NCBI GenBank assembly: GCA_964577275.1 | Contig: CAZNYR010000090.1 | Span: 1 to 16,858, forward strand | Length of the DNA stretch: 16,858 nucleotides | Origin: UBA2561 sp964577275 | GTDB taxonomy: Bacteria; Bacteroidota; Bacteroidia; Cytophagales; Thermoflexibacteraceae | Direction: 5' to 3' | Shown here: piece by piece, positions 13,196-16,858 of the stretch | How the letters are laid out: each line of letters starts with the position of its first letter | How positions within the stretch are numbered: the stretch's first letter is position 1 | The notes under the pieces: generated by a model | Database searches by the model: none | Told to the model about the DNA's origin: nothing | What the model saw: only the letters and a program-made list of their open reading frames with translations | Position numbers and translations under genes: made by a program

Positions 13196-14704
13196 ATGAC
13201 ACGACAAAAATTATACGGCACTTTGATTTTGATGACGGGCATGGTCATTGTCCTAAATCTGACAGCTCGTAAGTTTAATTTTCGGTTAGATTTGACCGAA
13301 GATAACCGTTATACACTAAGCCAAGCCACGAAAGATGTGCTTGAAAGTTTGGAAAACCCCGTAACCGTAACTGTCTATTTTTCAGAGGGTTTACCGCCAC
13401 AACTCGAAACCGTCCGCCAAGAATTTCGGGATTTATTGACCGAATACGGCGATATTTCTGGCGATAAGGTCGTTTATGAATTTATCAATCCATCGGAGGA
13501 CGAAAAAAAAGAAGCGCAAGCACAACAACAAGGCATTCAACCCATGATGGTTGGGGTGCGTCAGAAGGATAAAATGGAGCAACAACAGGCGTATATGGGT
13601 GCGGTCGTTTCGGTTGGTGAACAACAAGAAGTTATTCCTGTTATCCAAGCAGTGGGTGCAGAGTATGATTTGACAACAAAAATCAAAAAATTAGCGATTT
13701 CTGATAAACCTGTCATCGGACTTTTGCAGGGACATGGCGAGCCTAATATCATGGAAATGGCACAAGTCTATCAGGAATTGGATGTTTTGTACGATTTTGA
13801 GCCAGTTTCCATGACGGACTCCACGAGCCTTTCGGAATTTTACAAAACTATTGCCATTATTCGTCCTAAAGACAGTATTCCCGATGCACATTTGGCAAAA
13901 TTGGATGATTTCGTGGCTCAAGGCGGAAATTTATTTATTGCGCTCAATCGGGTGGATGGGGATATTCAGCAGGCTTCGGGGACGGAAATAACGACTAATT
14001 TGGAATTTTGGCTTCAGAAAAAGGGCTTAACGGTCGAAAACCAGTTTTTGTTGGATGCTCAATGTGCCTCCATCACGATGCAACAACAACAAGGGCAGTT
14101 TGTAGTCGCCAACGATGTGCAGTTTCCTTTTTTGCCCATCATTTCGACATTTGCCGAGCATCCCATCACGAACGGCTTGGGGGCAATTATCCTGCCATTT
14201 GCTTCACCTTTGAAATTTACGAATCCAGACCCCAATGTAAGTTTTATGCCTTTGGCGTATAGTTCCGAAATGTCAGCGACAGTGCCTGCACCCCAATATT
14301 TTGATTTTAAGAAACTATGGACACAAGATGATTTTCCGATGCAAAATCTGCCGATTGCAGGGATTTTGACCCAAAAAAATAACACCTCTGGCAAAATTAT
14401 TGTCATTGGCGATGGCGATTTTGTGGTTAATGGAATAGGGCAACAGCAACAACAATTACAGCCTGATAATGTGTATTTTATGGTCAATTCGGTCGATTGG
14501 CTTTCGGATGATACGGGTTTGATTGATTTACGCACCAAAGGCGGTGATTTTCGTCCGATTGCACAAACTGACCAAGACACGAAATTATTTTTCAAATATT
14601 CTAACTTTTTATTCCCTATTTTATTTGTCATGGGATATGGTTTTTATCGCACTCGGATGCGCCGAAACGAACGCAAATACCGTATGGAACAGGATTTTTC
14701 GTAA
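13196..14704 (+). CDS. GldG-family protein (ABC-transporter auxiliary component), no GldF in view
   Basis: 502-residue protein of the GldG type. The family is known as the auxiliary component of the GldA-GldF-GldG ABC transporter needed for gliding in Flavobacterium. An N-terminal membrane helix (about 7-22) is followed by FRLDLTEDNRYTLSQATKDVLESL (29-52), the family hallmark, then PVTVTVYFSEGLPP and a long extracytoplasmic part. The segment KPVIGLLQGHGEP (171-183) and the GGNLFIALN region (243-251) fit the IFT52-like fold of the family. A second helix (about 468-485) ends in a basic tail (RTRMRRNERKYR). Gln-rich patches occur at 109-112, 296-299 and 416-420. An in-frame stop at 13169 with no ATG between fixes the start. 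The gene upstream is topA behind a terminator, so no permease or ATPase adjoins it. The exact gld role is unproven. Confidence 0.8.
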   Translation: MTRQKLYGTLILMTGMVIVLNLTARKFNFRLDLTEDNRYTLSQATKDVLESLENPVTVTVYFSEGLPPQLETVRQEFRDLLTEYGDISGDKVVYEFINPSEDEKKEAQAQQQGIQPMMVGVRQKDKMEQQQAYMGAVVSVGEQQEVIPVIQAVGAEYDLTTKIKKLAISDKPVIGLLQGHGEPNIMEMAQVYQELDVLYDFEPVSMTDSTSLSEFYKTIAIIRPKDSIPDAHLAKLDDFVAQGGNLFIALNRVDGDIQQASGTEITTNLEFWLQKKGLTVENQFLLDAQCASITMQQQQGQFVVANDVQFPFLPIISTFAEHPITNGLGAIILPFASPLKFTNPDPNVSFMPLAYSSEMSATVPAPQYFDFKKLWTQDDFPMQNLPIAGILTQKNNTSGKIIVIGDGDFVVNGIGQQQQQLQPDNVYFMVNSVDWLSDDTGLIDLRTKGGDFRPIAQTDQDTKLFFKYSNFLFPILFVMGYGFYRTRMRRNERKYRMEQDFS

Positions 14705-14752
14705 TTTGCACACTTTAGAGATTATCACAACAAAGCCTAACTAATAAATCCC

Positions 14753-16273
14753 ATGAGTCTATTCGGTTCGACAATTGCCCGTATCTTGCGACAAGTGTTG
14801 CGAGGGCGAATGCGTCAGATTGAACGTTTTATGAATCAGCCGCACTACGTACAAGAAAAGACGTTGGAAAACCTGCTGGATTTTGCCAAAAATACCGAAT
14901 GGGGCAAAAAATATGAGTACGCCACGATTCGGAATCGAGCGCAATATGCGGAGCGAGTCCCAATTTCGAGTTATGAAGACCTTTTTCCTTATATTGAGCG
15001 ATGCATGAAAGGCGAGCAAAATGTCCTTTGGGCTTCCAAAATCAGTTGTTTTTCAAAGTCTTCGGGAACAACCAACGCCCGCAGCAAATTTATTCCTGTT
15101 TCTAACGAATCGCTGGAGCATTGCCATTATAAAGGTGGAAAAGATTTAATTTGTTTATATTTAAATAATTACCCTGATAGCCAAGCAATGGCGGGCAAAG
15201 CCATCGGAGTGGGCGGCAGTTACCAACAAAATCACTTAAATCCAGAAACATATTACGGCGATATTTCGGCATTATTAATGAGAAATTTGCCCATTTGGGC
15301 GGAATACTTACGCACGCCCTCGCTGGAAGTCGCTTTGATGGATGAGTGGGAAACCAAAATCGAAAAAATGGCTCGAATGACCGCCCAAGAGAATGTTACG
15401 AACTTTTCGGGCGTACCGACATGGACTATTTTCTTGATTAAAAAAGTATTGGAACATACAGGAAAAAACTCGATTCTGGAGGTTTGGCCTAATTTGGAAG
15501 TGTTTTTTCATGGGGCGGTGGCATTTGGTCCTTATCGCAAGTTATTCAAAGAGTTGATTCCTTCGGAACAAATGAATTATATGGAAGTTTATAATGCGTC
15601 CGAAGGTTTTTTTGGGATGCAAGATTTGAAGGATTCCGAAGAAATGTTGTTGATGTTAGATTATGGTGTTTTTTACGAATTTATCCCCATGTCTGAAATT
15701 GACAACGAAAACCCAAAAACCATTGGACTGGACGAAGTTCAGCTAAATAAAAATTATGCCCTGATAATCAGCACGAATGGCGGACTTTGGCGATACAAAA
15801 TTGGCGATACGGTCAGGTTTACTTCCCTCGAACCTTATCGCATCAAAATTTCGGGACGAACCAAACATTTTATCAATGCGTTTGGCGAGGAGGTCATTAT
15901 CGAAAATTCCGATTGGGCAATTCGGGAAGCCTGCCAACAGACTCATGCCGTGATGAATGATTATACTGCCGCCCCCGTTTATATCAGCAAAGACCATCGA
16001 GGCGGACACGAATGGATTATCGAATTTGAAAAATATCCCGCTGATTTACAGCAATTTAAACAAATTTTGGATGCCAAATTACGGGAAATTAATTCCGATT
16101 ATGATGCCAAACGTTACCGAGAAATTGCGCTTGTAGAACCGATTATTCATGCCGTGCCTGAAGGCACTTTTTATAATTGGATGAAAAAACGAGGCAAATT
16201 GGGTGGACAACACAAAGTACCACGTTTATCTAATTCGCGCGAGTATGTGGATGATATTTTGAATATGATATAA
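14753..16273 (+). CDS. GH3-family acyl-adenylating enzyme
   Basis: 506-residue cytosolic enzyme of the GH3 family, first named from plant auxin-responsive genes. Plant members adenylate an acid with ATP and join it to an amino acid; the substrate of the bacterial branch is not settled. Visible motifs are the nucleotide-binding SKSSGTTNARSKFIP (101-115), YNASEGFFGMQD (280-291), TNGGLWRYKIGDTVRF (341-356), the hinge with YRIKISGRTKHFINAFGEE (362-380), and the C-terminal GKLGGQHKVPRL (481-492) with candidate catalytic lysines. The length is complete. It starts 48 bp after the GldG-like gene with no terminator between, so the two are probably cotranscribed. Fatty-acid or lipid substrates are suggested only by the adjacent thiolase. 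The name 'auxin-responsive promoter protein' in databases should not be read as auxin biology. Confidence 0.92.
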   Translation: MSLFGSTIARILRQVLRGRMRQIERFMNQPHYVQEKTLENLLDFAKNTEWGKKYEYATIRNRAQYAERVPISSYEDLFPYIERCMKGEQNVLWASKISCFSKSSGTTNARSKFIPVSNESLEHCHYKGGKDLICLYLNNYPDSQAMAGKAIGVGGSYQQNHLNPETYYGDISALLMRNLPIWAEYLRTPSLEVALMDEWETKIEKMARMTAQENVTNFSGVPTWTIFLIKKVLEHTGKNSILEVWPNLEVFFHGAVAFGPYRKLFKELIPSEQMNYMEVYNASEGFFGMQDLKDSEEMLLMLDYGVFYEFIPMSEIDNENPKTIGLDEVQLNKNYALIISTNGGLWRYKIGDTVRFTSLEPYRIKISGRTKHFINAFGEEVIIENSDWAIREACQQTHAVMNDYTAAPVYISKDHRGGHEWIIEFEKYPADLQQFKQILDAKLREINSDYDAKRYREIALVEPIIHAVPEGTFYNWMKKRGKLGGQHKVPRLSNSREYVDDILNMI

Positions 16274-16387
16274 GATTTATTAAATATGTACTATTCTAAG
16301 AATTTATCTGAAATTTAACATAAAAAATTTGGTTACATTTTTTATCAAGCTAAATTTTGACGTAACATATTGAATATCAAATTGTTG

Positions 16388-16395
16388 TATTTTTG
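16388..16395 (+). promoter_or_regulatory. Candidate -7 box (TATTTTTG) upstream of the thiolase gene
   Basis: An exact TAnnTTTG match, 53 bp before the thiolase ATG, in the 175 bp gap after the GH3 gene. A TTG lies about 15 bases upstream (16370-16372), a little closer than usual. No terminator hairpin for the GH3 gene is clear in this gap. Confidence 0.4.
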
Positions 16396-16448
16396 ATGTT
16401 TATTAACCTTCACAATTTTTTATTGAAACAAAAAACCATAAAACACAC

Positions 16449-16858
16449 ATGAAAGAAGTTTATATCGTATCGGCTGTCCGTACACCGATTGGAAGTTTTG
16501 GCGGGATATTCGCAGGACTTTCGGCAACAGCATTAGGCGCAACCGCCGTGCGTGGCGCATTAGCAAAAGCCAACGTGCCGCCCGAACAGGTCGATGAGGT
16601 TTTTTTGGGCAATGTCGTTTCGGCAGGTTTGGGACAAGCCCCTGCACGTCAGGCAGCTCTCTTCGCTGGTATTCCCAATCATGTTCCCTGCACGACCATT
16701 AATAAGGTTTGTGCTTCGGGCATGAAATCCGTGATGTTTGGCGCACAATCCATCATGTGCGGACACGCTGATATTGTCGTGGCGGGCGGTTTTGAGAGTA
16801 TGAGCAATATTCCTTACTATGTACCAAAAGGTCGTTATGGACACAAATACGGACACGG
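16449..16858 (+). CDS. Acetyl-CoA acetyltransferase (thiolase), N-terminal part
   Basis: Thiolase that condenses two acetyl-CoA to acetoacetyl-CoA or runs in reverse during fatty-acid breakdown. The frame is open from ATG at 16449 to the right edge, giving 136 codons of an expected total of about 390. The N-terminus VYIVSAVRTPIGSFGG is typical of biosynthetic-type thiolases. The nucleophile is C88 in TTINKVCASGMKSVM, and AGGFESMSNIPYYV (112-125) is the family motif that follows. His and the second Cys of the active site lie beyond the window, so degradative versus biosynthetic type cannot be settled. It has its own upstream region and may be independent of the GH3 gene. Confidence 0.95.
   Translation, partial: MKEVYIVSAVRTPIGSFGGIFAGLSATALGATAVRGALAKANVPPEQVDEVFLGNVVSAGLGQAPARQAALFAGIPNHVPCTTINKVCASGMKSVMFGAQSIMCGHADIVVAGGFESMSNIPYYVPKGRYGHKYGH

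Noticed and set aside
13800..14470. Gln-codon runs of the GldG-like gene as a tandem repeat or phase-variable tract
   Set aside because: The CAA/CAG runs are only 3-5 codons, mixed and in frame. They are too short to act as a slippage switch.
14059..14631. Antisense 190-codon frame inside the GldG-like gene
   Set aside because: It lies wholly opposite a recognisable coding region. Its composition (Cys runs opposite Gln/CAA codons) marks it as a shadow.

Overview
The window is AT-rich bacterial DNA from a member of the Bacteroidota. The order Cytophagales is my best guess, but nothing here proves it. The clues are a GldG-family protein, a GH3-type adenylating enzyme, a TopA with no zinc-finger cysteines and a long basic tail, animal-type urocanate hydratase, and TAnnTTTG promoter boxes in place of -10/-35 boxes. 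There are nine complete protein genes and two cut by the window edges. I see no tRNA, rRNA, CRISPR array, transposase or phage gene.

Left third (1-5710): histidine breakdown. A minus-strand operon reads hutH, hutI, hutU (hutU runs off the left edge), giving histidine to urocanate to imidazolonepropionate to formiminoglutamate. A hairpin followed by nine Ts lies between hutH and hutI. To the right come a small lipoprotein gene (minus strand, with a strong terminator) and a LysR-type regulator (plus strand).

The most unusual structure is here. About 79 bp directly upstream of hutH (3856-3934) is a diverged copy of about 78 bp at the start of the LysR gene (4758-4835): 61 of 78 aligned positions match by hand, with one single-base gap. 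The match runs into the LysR start codons, and the copy beside hutH carries CTG ACT TAT CAA where the gene has ATG AGT TAT CAA. The simplest reading is that hutH and the regulator once faced each other across an intergenic region of about 80 bp. That region was then duplicated, and the lipoprotein gene now sits between the copies. The LysR protein is therefore a strong candidate regulator of hut.

Middle (5741-12872): an exported M14 zinc carboxypeptidase and a membrane-embedded MutS-like ATPase form a tight minus-strand pair with a 7 bp gap. topA is divergent from them and ends in a clear terminator.

Right third (13196-16858): a GldG-like membrane-anchored protein without its usual ABC partners in view, a GH3 acyl-adenylating enzyme 48 bp behind it, and the first 136 codons of an acetyl-CoA acetyltransferase.
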